Shown here: piece by piece, positions 17,084 to 26,000 of the stretch
Layout: each line of letters opens with the position of its first letter
Position numbering within the stretch: position 1 is the first letter of the stretch
Source: an uncultured Clostridia bacterium
Lineage (GTDB): Bacteria; Bacillota; Clostridia; Christensenellales; Borkfalkiaceae
DNA length: 41,873 nucleotides
Direction of reading: 5' to 3'
Assembly: GCA_947625245.1 (NCBI GenBank)
Contig: CANQNO010000015.1
Span: 1 to 41,873, forward strand
Program-made: the position numbers and the translations under genes
The notes under the pieces: model-generated
What the model saw: the letters and a program-made list of their open reading frames with translations, nothing else
Database searches by the model: none
What the model was told of the DNA's origin: nothing

Positions 17084-17128
17084 AATTCCCCCGCGGCAGT
17101 CTGCCCCTGCCGGTCTCAACTAAACCCC

Positions 17129-17719
17129 TTAAAAGGAAACTTTTACGTTCTTTCTCTCCGTCTCGTCCTCAACCTCGAAGTAGGGCTGTTTTTTAAAGCC
17201 GCACATTTTTGCAACGATGACGGAGGGTATTTTTACGGCTTTTTTGTTATAGCTCACCACCACGCCGTTATAATAGCGGCGGGAAGCGGCGATTTCGCTT
17301 TCAATCTGCGAAAGCGAATTTTGCAGCTGTGTGAAGTTGGTATCGGCTTTGAGCATGGGGTAATTTTCCGCAACTATGTTTATGGAGCGCAGGGCGGCGG
17401 AAAGCTGTTTGTTGGCGGCTATTTTTTCTTCGCCCGTCGAAGCTTCGCCCACTCTCGCGCGCGCCGCGGTGATTTCGGTAAGCACTTTGCTTTCGTGGGC
17501 GGCATAGCCCTTTACCGTCTCCACAAGGTTGGGCACAAGGTCGTATCTCTTTTTAAGGTATACGTCCATTGTGGAAAAAGCCTCTTCAACCGAAGCTTTC
17601 GTACCCGCAAAAAAGTTGTAGGTTGCTATAAACCAGATAACTATCGCGGCGACTACGATCACCGCCGCGGCTACCGATATGCCTATTACGGCGCTTTGGG
17701 GAATAGCAAGTAAATTCAT
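17129..17719 (-). CDS. lemA: LemA family protein
   Basis: 196 residues with one N-terminal membrane helix (about 8-32, VIGISVAAAVIVVAAIVIWF) and a helical-bundle domain with the conserved blocks AFSTMDVYLKKRYDLVPNLV, ENYPMLKAD.NF.QLQ and IAASRRYYNG. LemA proteins are widespread with unclear function. AAGGAG about nine bases before the ATG at 17719 defines the start; an in-frame ATG 15 codons upstream overlaps the Nudix gene and has no site. It lies 13 bases after the Nudix gene and upstream of DUF2207, a commonly conserved pairing. Confidence 0.95.
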   Translation of the reverse strand: MNLLAIPQSAVIGISVAAAVIVVAAIVIWFIATYNFFAGTKASVEEAFSTMDVYLKKRYDLVPNLVETVKGYAAHESKVLTEITAARARVGEASTGEEKIAANKQLSAALRSINIVAENYPMLKADTNFTQLQNSLSQIESEIAASRRYYNGVVVSYNKKAVKIPSVIVAKMCGFKKQPYFEVEDETERKNVKVSF

Positions 17720-17732
17720 ATTTTTTTTCTCC

Positions 17733-18227
17733 TTAATTGAATTTTTTAATTTCGGGAACGGCATTTTTCAAAAAGGCTTCCGCAAGGGAATCCTTTTTTA
17801 TGGTGCCGAGCGCCTCTTCAACCGAAAACCAGCGCGCGTCGTCGAGTTCGTTTTTTGCGGGAATTATTTCCCCGTCCTCCGCAATAATCAAAAAGTTAAG
17901 CATAAGCACGTTGTGCGGCTCGTAATACCTCGAACCCATATATTTTGCCTTTACGGTATTAAGGTTGGTCTCTTCCTTAAACTCCCTGAACACGGCTTTT
18001 TCGGCTGTTTCGCCCTTTTTAACGTAGCCCGCAACCAGCACATAGTCGTTTTGCCCGTCGTGTCTTGCAAGCAAAATTTTGTCTTTAGCCCTGTTCACCG
18101 CAACCATGCTCACGGCGCAGGAGTACTGCGGGAAACGGAATTTTCCGCACTTTTTACAATAGGGCACAAGCCCCTCGCCGTCCGCAAACATAAGGGTAAG
18201 CTGTTCGCCGCAATCCGTACAGAACAT
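17733..18227 (-). CDS. Nudix hydrolase with zinc ribbon, NADH-pyrophosphatase-like
   Basis: 164 residues. The N-terminal zinc ribbon CTDCGEQL...YCKKCGKFRFP is followed by a Nudix domain with a complete box GYVKKGETAEKAVFREFKEETNL (about 87-109), whose glutamates bind the catalytic metal. The arrangement resembles the C-terminal half of NAD+ diphosphatase (NudC), but the substrate cannot be read from the sequence and the protein lacks an obvious NudC SQPWPFPxS signature. AAGGAGGG precedes the ATG at 18227. It is the first gene of the operon with lemA and DUF2207, driven by a consensus promoter. Confidence 0.9.
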   Translation of the reverse strand: MFCTDCGEQLTLMFADGEGLVPYCKKCGKFRFPQYSCAVSMVAVNRAKDKILLARHDGQNDYVLVAGYVKKGETAEKAVFREFKEETNLNTVKAKYMGSRYYEPHNVLMLNFLIIAEDGEIIPAKNELDDARWFSVEEALGTIKKDSLAEAFLKNAVPEIKKFN

Positions 18228-18257
18228 ATTTTTCCCTCCTTTTCAATCATTTATTAT

Positions 18258-18286
18258 ATTATACAGCCGTTTTGCGGAATTTTCAA
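18258..18286 (-). promoter_or_regulatory. Promoter of the Nudix-lemA-DUF2207 operon
   Basis: Minus strand TTGAAA (18286-18281), 17-base spacer, TATAAT (18263-18258). Confidence 0.85.
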
Positions 18287-18313
18287 TAGGATGTGCCGAA
18301 TTTGGCATAATTG

Positions 18314-18342
18314 TTGACATAATTTTTACGTTATAGTATAAT
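18314..18342 (+). promoter_or_regulatory. Promoter of the UDP-sugar pyrophosphorylase operon
   Basis: TTGACA (18314-18319), 17-base spacer, TATAAT (18337-18342): a full consensus promoter, back to back with the Nudix promoter 28 bases away. Confidence 0.9.
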
Positions 18343-18402
18343 ATTTTGAAACAAATCGAAAAAATCACGGTTTAAAAAGTCTTTTAAAGGGGGAAATTTC
18401 AT

Positions 18403-19620
18403 ATGAATTATTCCGAAGCTTCGTCGCTTTTGAAAGAACACGGGCAGGAGCAGTTGCTGGATTATTTCGGCGAGCTTAACGAGGCGGAGCAAAAAGAGCT
18501 TTTGGGCGATATAGAAAAAATCGACTTTTCAATAATCGAAAACGCGGACGCCTCGCACAAGGCGCCCGGAAAAATAACTCCCGTCACGGCGGTGGATCTA
18601 AGTGAAATAGCTTTGAACAGGCGCATGTACGCAGAGGCGGGCACAGAGATTTTGCGGCAGGGCAAAGTGGGCGCGGTTCTCCTCGCAGGGGGGCAGGGCA
18701 CGCGGCTCGGCTCCGACAAGCCGAAGGGAATGTTCAACATAGGCGTCAAGCGCAAGCTCTCCATTTTCGAACAGCAGATGAACAACATTTCCGCCGTCGT
18801 CGCCGAAACGGGGGCGTATTTCCATATTTTCGTAATGACGAGCGAATTGACCGACGCCGACACCCGTAAATTTTTCAGTGACAACAAGTTCTTCGGCTAT
18901 CCGGGGGAACTCATACACTTTTTCGTGCAGGACGTCTCGCCCGCATGCGATAAGGACGGAAAGATATACCTCGAAAACAAGCACAAGGTACTTTTGCTGC
19001 CCAACGGCAACGGCGGGTGGTATTCCTCGCTTATAAAAAGCGGGTTGGGCGATATAATAAAAGAAGAGCAGATAGAGTGGCTCAACGTTTACGGCGTGGA
19101 TAACGTATTACAGCGCATATGCGACCCGGCGTTTATCGGCGCTACCGCGCTCGGCGGTTACGGATGCGGCTCCAAAGTGGTAAAAAAGGTCTCCGCCGAA
19201 GAAAAAGTGGGCGTTTTGTGCAACGAGGACGGCAAGCCGACGGTAATAGAGTATTACGAAATGCCCGTAGAACTTAAAAACAAGAGAACGGAAAGCGGGG
19301 AGCTCGAATATTGCTACGGCGTTATACTTAACTATCTCTTCAACGTGGAAAAGCTCAACGCCGCGCTCTCCTGCAAACTGCCCTATCACAAGGCATTTAA
19401 GGCGGTGCCCCATCTTGAAAACGGAGTTACAATCACCCCGTCCTCGCCCTGCGGCTATAAATTCGAAACCCTCGCCGTGGATATCGTAAAGAATATGGGC
19501 AGCTGCCTTGCGTTCGAAGTGGAAAGAAATAAGGAGTTCGCCCCCGTAAAGAACGCGGAGGGAACGGACAGCGTAGCGACGGCGCGCGCGCTTCTCAAAG
19601 AAAACGGTATAAGATTATGA
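18403..19620 (+). CDS. UDPGP-family uridylyltransferase (UDP-glucose or UDP-N-acetylglucosamine pyrophosphorylase)
   Basis: Makes a UDP-sugar from UTP and a sugar-1-phosphate. 405 residues. The nucleotide-binding signature GAVLLAGGQGTRLGSDKPKG is at about 88-107; other family blocks are LLLPNGNGGWYSSL, YGVDNVLQRICDPAFIG and LPYHKAFK (lysine near the phosphates). It belongs to the eukaryote-like UDPGP group (UGP/UAP1), not the GalU family. Whether glucose-1-P or GlcNAc-1-P is the substrate cannot be decided by eye. AAAGGGGG precedes the ATG. The stop codon overlaps the start of the protease gene (ATGA). The phosphohexomutase at 35474-37204 could supply its substrate. Confidence 0.9.
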   Translation: MNYSEASSLLKEHGQEQLLDYFGELNEAEQKELLGDIEKIDFSIIENADASHKAPGKITPVTAVDLSEIALNRRMYAEAGTEILRQGKVGAVLLAGGQGTRLGSDKPKGMFNIGVKRKLSIFEQQMNNISAVVAETGAYFHIFVMTSELTDADTRKFFSDNKFFGYPGELIHFFVQDVSPACDKDGKIYLENKHKVLLLPNGNGGWYSSLIKSGLGDIIKEEQIEWLNVYGVDNVLQRICDPAFIGATALGGYGCGSKVVKKVSAEEKVGVLCNEDGKPTVIEYYEMPVELKNKRTESGELEYCYGVILNYLFNVEKLNAALSCKLPYHKAFKAVPHLENGVTITPSSPCGYKFETLAVDIVKNMGSCLAFEVERNKEFAPVKNAEGTDSVATARALLKENGIRL

Positions 19621-20918
19621 AAAAGAAAATTTTTATTGTTGTGCTTGCGGCTTTGCTGGTTTGCGCCTGCTGCGGTTGCCGCCCCGTAAACGGCATAGAC
19701 GGCAGGGACGGTCAGGATCTCAGCATTTACGAGGTGTACGAGGCAGCCAACCGCGCCCGCACCGAACAGGGGCTGGAACAGATAAGCTTCCTCGACTTTC
19801 TGCACGAATATCTCAATTACGATTTCACCTACTCCGAAGAGAAAGCGGAGCGTGAAATCATCAACCGCTCAGTAATGTCCTGCACGGCGGTACTTTCCGG
19901 GTTTATGTACAAGGGAGTGCACATCGACCGCATGGTGTACTATGCCGGTTCGGGAGTGATAGTTGATATAGATAAAACCGCGGGCGACGCATATATCGTC
20001 ACCAACTGCCACGTAGTGTACGACGACGGGTCGGCAAACATGTACGCGGACGTTGTTTACGTATACCTGTACGGCAACGACGGGGTGCAGGACAAAGACG
20101 GGCAAATTACCGAGGGCATAAAAGCCGAAATAGTAGGCGCATCGCTCACATACGACCTTGCGCTTTTAAAAGTAAGCGGCTGTGACGAATTCAAAAGCGG
20201 GGAATTCACCGCGGCTTCTTTTGCGGAAGAGGAAGAGGTATTCGCGGGATCGGAAGTTTTCACGATAGGCAACCCCGAGGGCACGGGAATTTCCGTTACA
20301 AAGGGCATCATCAGCCGTGAAAGCGAAATAATATCCGTAAATCTATCCACGGTGCATGCCGACGACGACAGATATGCCACAGAATTCAGGGTAATACGCA
20401 CGGATACAGCCGTAAACGGCGGCAATTCGGGCGGCGGGCTGTTCGATTCTTCGGGCATGCTTGTGGGTATTGTCAACTCTAAAGCTGTCAGCGAGGAAAT
20501 AGAAAACATGGGCTATGCGCTTGCAGGTTCCTATGCAAGGCGTCTATGGCTCCTTATGCGCGACGGATGTTCTTCCAACGACAAGTTAACGCGTTACGGC
20601 GTACACCGCGCCGCCGCGCCCGCTTACGACTATACTTCGTCGGCGTATTTCGACAACGAAAAAAATCTCGCCGTAATCAGGGACAAAGTTTATGCAACGA
20701 GTTCTTCGGATGGAATAATGCAGGGCGATATTTTCAGGCGCATAAAAATTGTGGATACGGAAGGCAGAACGGTGGAGGACGTGGAAATAACCCGCTATTT
20801 CAATCTTGAGGACGCCCTCCTTTCGGCGAGAGACAACTATAAAATCATCTATACGGTGGAGCGCGAAGGCGAAGAAAGGACGGTGGAAACCAAACCGTCG
20901 TTTACAAATATCCCTTAA
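19617..20918 (+). CDS. Secreted, probably lipid-anchored trypsin-like (S1C) serine protease
   Basis: 433 residues. The N-terminus MKKKIFIVVLAALLVCAC is a signal peptide with a lipobox-like LVCAC (Cys18 the likely lipidated residue, though Cys at -2 is atypical). A short collagen-like GIDGRDGQD and a helical segment follow, then a trypsin-fold domain with the catalytic triad visible: His in VTNCHVV, Asp in YDLALLKV, Ser in NGGNSGGGLFD. No clear PDZ domain follows; the last ~100 residues are unassigned but could be a degenerate one. It overlaps the uridylyltransferase gene by four bases (ATGA), so translation is probably coupled. DegP/HtrA-like proteases act in envelope quality control, a plausible but unproven role here. 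Confidence 0.88.
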   Translation: MKKKIFIVVLAALLVCACCGCRPVNGIDGRDGQDLSIYEVYEAANRARTEQGLEQISFLDFLHEYLNYDFTYSEEKAEREIINRSVMSCTAVLSGFMYKGVHIDRMVYYAGSGVIVDIDKTAGDAYIVTNCHVVYDDGSANMYADVVYVYLYGNDGVQDKDGQITEGIKAEIVGASLTYDLALLKVSGCDEFKSGEFTAASFAEEEEVFAGSEVFTIGNPEGTGISVTKGIISRESEIISVNLSTVHADDDRYATEFRVIRTDTAVNGGNSGGGLFDSSGMLVGIVNSKAVSEEIENMGYALAGSYARRLWLLMRDGCSSNDKLTRYGVHRAAAPAYDYTSSAYFDNEKNLAVIRDKVYATSSSDGIMQGDIFRRIKIVDTEGRTVEDVEITRYFNLEDALLSARDNYKIIYTVEREGEERTVETKPSFTNIP

Positions 20919-20924
20919 GCGTAA

Positions 20925-20960
20925 AAAAATTCCGCGGCGAAACATCGCCGCGGAATTTTT
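20925..20960 (+). terminator. Bidirectional terminator between the protease gene and smpB
   Basis: A 16-bp stem (20925-20940 with 20945-20960), AACA loop, A5/T5 flanks. The smpB stop codon lies in the stem. Confidence 0.85.
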
Positions 20961-21408
20961 ATTTGTATCTCTTAATTTCCCTTTCCATTTCCCGCTTTAT
21001 ATCGCGGTCTGCAATCGTCTGTTTTTTGTCGTAATTCTGCTTGCCCTTGCACAGCGCTATTTCCACTTTTACTAAACTTCCCGAAAAGTAGAGCGAAAGG
21101 GGTACGAGGGTAAACCCCTTTTCGTTTATCTTTCCCGCAAGCCTGAATATCTCCCGCTTGTGCATCAACAGTTTCCTGTCGCGTTTGGAATCTTTTGAAT
21201 TGAACGCCCCCGCCTTGTCGTAGAGGGGGATATGCATGTTTTTTAAATAGAGCTCGCCCTTATAAAGCAGGCAAAAGCTGTCTTTCAGGTTGCAGTTACC
21301 CGCTCTCAGCGATTTTACTTCCGCTCCTTCGAGAACTATCCCGGCTTCGAATTTGTCGAGGATAAAGTATTCGTAAGCCGCATGCCTGTTGTAAGCGATT
21401 TGTTTCAT
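20959..21408 (-). CDS. smpB: SsrA-binding protein SmpB
   Basis: Binds tmRNA and delivers it to stalled ribosomes for trans-translation. 149 residues, standard length. Family blocks: NRHAAYEYFILDKFEAGIVL, GAEVKSLRAGNCNLKDSF, and the basic C-terminal tail with KGKQNYDKKQTIADRDIKRE. GGAAGG lies about eight bases before the ATG. It is downstream of secG in the same direction, a pairing common in Firmicutes (secG-rnr-smpB), although rnr is missing between them here. Confidence 0.98.
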   Translation of the reverse strand: MKQIAYNRHAAYEYFILDKFEAGIVLEGAEVKSLRAGNCNLKDSFCLLYKGELYLKNMHIPLYDKAGAFNSKDSKRDRKLLMHKREIFRLAGKINEKGFTLVPLSLYFSGSLVKVEIALCKGKQNYDKKQTIADRDIKREMEREIKRYK

Positions 21409-21432
21409 GGCAGTCGCCTTCCGTTTATAATA

Positions 21433-21454
21433 AAAGCGGCTTTAAAGCCGCTTT
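21433..21454 (-). terminator. Terminator or attenuator between secG and smpB
   Basis: A 22-base perfect palindrome (AAAGCGGCTTT AAAGCCGCTTT), followed on the minus strand by TATTAT, 16 bases past the secG stop. The short U-tract suggests partial read-through into smpB. Confidence 0.6.
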
Positions 21455-21470
21455 GGTGATTTTTTTATAT

Positions 21471-21749
21471 TTATCCGATTATTGTCGGTACGATTATCTG
21501 TATCACGTAAACGACGATTGCCAGAACGGCTATCACGGCAAGCGAAACCCACGTCCACTTTTTAAGCTTTGCTTCAAGGCTCGTGCCCTTGTGCTTGCCG
21601 AAGAAAGTCTCGCTCGAAGCGGTTATGCCCTGAATACCTTCGGAATTGCTCTTCTGGAACAGTACCATAAAAATGGTGAGAAGAGCGGTAATGAAGATGA
21701 GGATAAGGCATATCGAACATATTGTAATATACAGAATAAACAAATCCAT
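21471..21749 (-). CDS. secG: Preprotein translocase subunit SecG
   Basis: 92-residue auxiliary subunit of the SecYEG channel. Two membrane helices (about 5-28 and 67-89) flank a cytoplasmic loop with the family motif VLFQKSNSEGIQG..ASSETFFGK. AAAGGTGAT lies before the ATG at 21749; the in-frame GTG at 21758 falls inside this site and is rejected. secA is encoded 1.3 kb away on the other strand. Confidence 0.96.
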   Translation of the reverse strand: MDLFILYITICSICLILIFITALLTIFMVLFQKSNSEGIQGITASSETFFGKHKGTSLEAKLKKWTWVSLAVIAVLAIVVYVIQIIVPTIIG

Positions 21750-21837
21750 TTGTATCACCTTTTACTTTTCGTACTTCGCCATTATAGCATACCGAAAGCC
21801 ATTTTACAAACAAAAACAATGCAATTGGCAAAATTTT

Positions 21838-22797
21838 TTATTCTCTTTTTTTGAATTTAGGGCTTTTTTCGCCGAATTTGTTTATTACCACTATGCCCGC
21901 GCACACAAAAAACAGGGCGGGAAGGGTGTAAAAGGAAAATAGCTTGTCGCTTTCCCCCAGCAGTACGGCGGAAAATATGACGCCGAAAACGGGGTTTGCG
22001 CTCTTGAATACGGCAATTTTGGAAACAGGGTTAAAGCGCAGCAAAAACGCCTGCAAGGTAAACGCGCAAGCCGACAGAAAGGCAAGATATAAAAGCATGA
22101 ACGCCCCGCCGGTTGTAAAGCGGGGCATCCGCCCGCCCGCCGCCAGCCCCGCGACGGTCAGCGCTATGCCGCCCGCAAAAAACTGCCAGCCGCATACCGC
22201 CGTCGCGTCGCCCCGCCGCGCCGCAACTTTCATAAGCCCCGCCGCCACGGCGGAGCACATACACGCAAATATTACAAATCCTTCGCCCTTTAGTGTAAAT
22301 TCAAAGTTGAAATTTTCGCCTATGTTTATAAAAACCACTCCCGCAAACCCCAGTATACAGCCCAAAAGTTTTAAAGGCGTAAACCTTTCGGTCCTGTATA
22401 AAAAGCAGGCGAAGAGTATGGTAAAAAACACCCCGAGCCCGTTTAAAACAGAGGATTTCACTCCCGAAGTGTTGGCGACGCCTATGTAAAAAAACGAGTA
22501 TTGCAGGCAGGTTTGGAACAGGCATACGAGCGCGGTATAGCCGAGCATATTTTTTGCGGGCAACAAAAATCTGCGCTTTGCAATGCTGCCCGCAACTATC
22601 ACGGCGGCTCCCGCAACGGTAAAGCGTATCCCCGCAAAGAGAAGAAGCGAGGGTATGTCGCCCGTATCTATCCCGAACAGCGCATAGCCGAGTTTTACGC
22701 AGGGAAACGCGCTCCCCCACAGCAGACTGCAAAAACCTGCGCATATGCACACTACCCACGGTTTGGAAAATATCTTTTCTTTTTCGGTAAGTTTCAC
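21838..22797 (-). CDS. EamA-type (DMT superfamily) permease
   Basis: 319 residues if begun at GTG 22797. About ten membrane helices in two EamA halves; the first half begins SLLWGSAFPCVKLGY, the second covers about 160-300. These exporters or importers move metabolites such as amino acids or sugars; the substrate is not readable. The frame is open to a TTG at 22833, but the GTG at 22797 is preceded by TATAAT at exactly six bases and has no Shine-Dalgarno sequence, so a leaderless start is the better model. The C-terminus is Lys-rich (FGEKSPKFKKRE). Divergent from secA. Confidence 0.85.
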   Translation of the reverse strand: MKLTEKEKIFSKPWVVCICAGFCSLLWGSAFPCVKLGYALFGIDTGDIPSLLLFAGIRFTVAGAAVIVAGSIAKRRFLLPAKNMLGYTALVCLFQTCLQYSFFYIGVANTSGVKSSVLNGLGVFFTILFACFLYRTERFTPLKLLGCILGFAGVVFINIGENFNFEFTLKGEGFVIFACMCSAVAAGLMKVAARRGDATAVCGWQFFAGGIALTVAGLAAGGRMPRFTTGGAFMLLYLAFLSACAFTLQAFLLRFNPVSKIAVFKSANPVFGVIFSAVLLGESDKLFSFYTLPALFFVCAGIVVINKFGEKSPKFKKRE

Positions 22798-22803
22798 ACT
22801 ATC

Positions 22804-22833
22804 ATTATATTTAAAAAAGCTTTTCCGCGCCAA
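22804..22833 (-). promoter_or_regulatory. Promoter of the EamA permease gene, predicting a leaderless mRNA
   Basis: Minus strand TTGGCG (22833-22828), 18-base spacer, TATAAT (22809-22804), then six bases to GTG at 22797. Confidence 0.6.
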
Positions 22834-22890
22834 AAATGCGCCGTAAAATCAACTTTTTCCAAAAATTTCAAAAATTCGCGGGAAAAGAAT

Positions 22891-22919
22891 TTTACTTATC
22901 CGCTCAAATATAGTAAAAT
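22891..22919 (+). promoter_or_regulatory. secA promoter
   Basis: TTTACT (22891-22896), 17-base spacer, TAAAAT (22914-22919). About 100 bases of leader follow, with small hairpins (GCGG-CAAA-CCGC near 22973 and TAAGC..GCTTA near 22991). Confidence 0.65.
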
Positions 22920-23024
22920 TGAAAATGAACGATTATATGGTTTGTTAAAATACGCAAAAAATAAATCTTTGCGCGGCAAACCGCTCCCGCTAAGCGCTTT
23001 TGCTTAACGGAAAGGAGTATCTCA

Positions 23025-26000
23025 ATGGGCTTAATCAAATTTATCATGGGCTCCGACAGCCGAGGCGCCCTCAAAAAACTGGACAAAATGGCTAAAAAGG
23101 TGGAAGAGCTCGAACCCAAATACCAGGCTATGTCCGACGCCGAACTTAAAAGCCAGACGGGCATTTTAAAGGGAAGGCTCGCCGCGGGCGAAACGCTCGA
23201 CGACATTTTGTACGACGCTTTCGCCGCCCTGCGCGAAGCGAGCTGGCGCGTTTTGAAGATGAAGCACTTCCACGTCCAGATAGTCGGCGGCATATGCCTG
23301 CATCAGGGACGTATCGCCGAAATGAAGACGGGCGAAGGCAAAACCCTCGTCTCCACATTGCCCGCATATCTTAACGCGCTCACGGGCAAGGGCGTACACA
23401 TAGTTACGGTAAACGACTACCTCGCACGGCGCGACGCGGAGTGGATGGGCAAGGTACACAAGTTCATGGGTCTCACCGTGGGCGTTGTGGTTCCGGGCAT
23501 CGACGACGACGAAAAAAAGAAAGCTTATGCCTGCGACATAGTTTACGCCACAAACAACGAGCTCGGCTTCGACTACCTGCGCGACAACCTCAAAACTTCT
23601 ATTCCCGCAATGGTCCAGCGTGAGCTCAACTTCTGCATAATCGACGAAGTCGACTCCATACTTATAGACGAAGCGCGTACGCCCCTTATAATTTCGGGGC
23701 GCGGCGGCGAAAGTTCCGAACTTTACGAGCGCGTGGACAGGTTCGTGCGCACACTTTCGGGCGGGTTCGACGACGACAAAGAAGACGCATTAAAAAAGGC
23801 GCCCGCAAGAGTCGTAAAGCAGTACGAAGCCGAAGAACGGTTGAGAAATTCGGTAAGGCACCTCAACAATTGGGATTATGAAATCGACCGCGACGAGAGG
23901 AAAATAACCATTTCCGAAATTTCGGGCGACGGGCTTACGGCAACCGAAATAGAACGCGCCGCCGACGAAAAGATAGAACTAATTTTAAAAGAGATCGAAG
24001 GTTGGGATTATGTTATTGCCGTAAAGGGCGGCAAGGTTACCGTAACCGACAAGGATTCAAAGAAAAAAGCTGCGCGCGAATATACCGAAGAGGAAAAACA
24101 GGCGATAAACCGCTTGCAGGAGGTTTTGCGTGAGAGCCGCGATTGGGATTATATAGTGGACAGAAAAGATAAGTCTGTCACCATTACCGAAAAGGGCTCC
24201 AAAAAAGCCGAAAGGTTTTTCAATATTGCCAACTTCGGCGACATAGAAAACGCCGATTTGCACCATCACATACAGCAGGCTTTAAAGGCGCACGAGCTTT
24301 TCCATAACGGCGAGGAATATATAATTTCCGACGACGGCGAAGTGCAGATAGTAGACGAGTTTACGGGACGTATTCTCCACGGCAGGCGCTATTCGGACGG
24401 GTTGCACCAGGCAATAGAAGCCAAAGAGCACGTAAAGGTCAAGGAAGAGAACAAGACCCACGCCACGGTCACCTTCCAAAACTATTTCCGCCTTTACGCC
24501 AAACTTTCGGGCATGACGGGTACGGCTAAAACCGAAGAGGACGAATTCAGGACAATCTATTCCCTCGACGTCGTGCCTATCCCCACCAACCGCCCCGTAA
24601 AGAGAGTGGATAACCCCGACATGATCTATTCCACCGTCGAGGGCAAAAAGAAAGCCATAGTCAACGAAGTCGTCGCCCGCCACGAAACGGGCCAGCCTAT
24701 TCTTATAGGTACCGTCACGGTAGATAAGTCGGAGGAAATTTCCCGTCTTTTGCGCCGCAACGGCATAAAGCACAATATCTTAAACGCCAAAAACCACGAG
24801 CGCGAAGCCGAAATAGTTGCGCAGGCGGGGCGTTTCGGTGCGGTTACCATTTCAACCAACATGGCGGGGCGCGGCACCGATATCCTTTTGGGCGGCAACC
24901 CCGAATATCTTGCCAAAAAACGCATGCGCGAAGAGGGGTACGACCACGACATGGTGGAAGTTGCCATTTCGTATGCCGACCGCGAATTCTCCGAAGAAGA
25001 GCAAAAAGCGCGCGCAAGGTACGCCGAACTCTATGAAATGTATAAAAAGGAGACCGACGAGGAAAAGCAAAAAGTTATTGCCGCAGGCGGGCTTTGCATA
25101 ATAGGCACCGAGCGGCACGAATCCCGCCGTATCGACAACCAGCTCCGCGGCAGAAGCGGACGTCAGGGCGACCCGGGCGCCTCGGTATTCTTCATTTCCC
25201 TCGAGGACGACCTTGCAAAGCGTTTCGGCGGCGAAAGCCTTAAAAAGCTGTACACCATATTCAAAATCGACGACGACCAATGCCTGCAATCGCGGCTGTT
25301 GACCCGTTCCATCGAGAACGCCCAGCGCACGATAGAGGGCAGGAACTTCGGTATCCGCAAACACACCCTCCAATACGACGAAGTCATGAACGAACAGCGT
25401 AAAACCATTTACGGCGAGCGCATGAAAGTCCTTAAAGGCGACGACGTTCACGACCAAATGCTTAAATATATTCCCGATTACGTCGCAAAAATCGTTGCGG
25501 AAACGGTGCGCGTAGAGGAAATGCCCGAAAAATGGGATGAAAACGCCCTTAACGAAGCGTTGCGCCAAAAAGTATATCCCGACGAGTGCACTTTCGAAAT
25601 CACCCGCGAAATGCTCGAAAAATGGGATTACGAAGCGGCTATCAATAAAATCAGCAAGGAAGTCGCCAAGGCTTACGAGCTTAAAATAGAAAATATCAAC
25701 AAGATACTCGAAGAGGTAAAGGCGGACAATCCGCAGGCAAGGCTGCCCGATTCTTTTGCGCAGGTAGAACGCGAAGTCCTGTTAAGAACGGTAGACGTAA
25801 ACTGGATAGACCATATCGACGCCATGGACCAGCTCAGAAAGGGCATAGGCCTGCGCGGTTATGCCCAGCAAGACCCCATAATTGCCTATAAGGCAGAAGG
25901 CCACGAGATGTTCGAGGAGATGATAGAGCGCGTTCAGAACGCAACCATCTCCATGCTGTTAAAGCGCATCCGCCTTGAAAAGAGAGCGCCGGCTCCCGTG

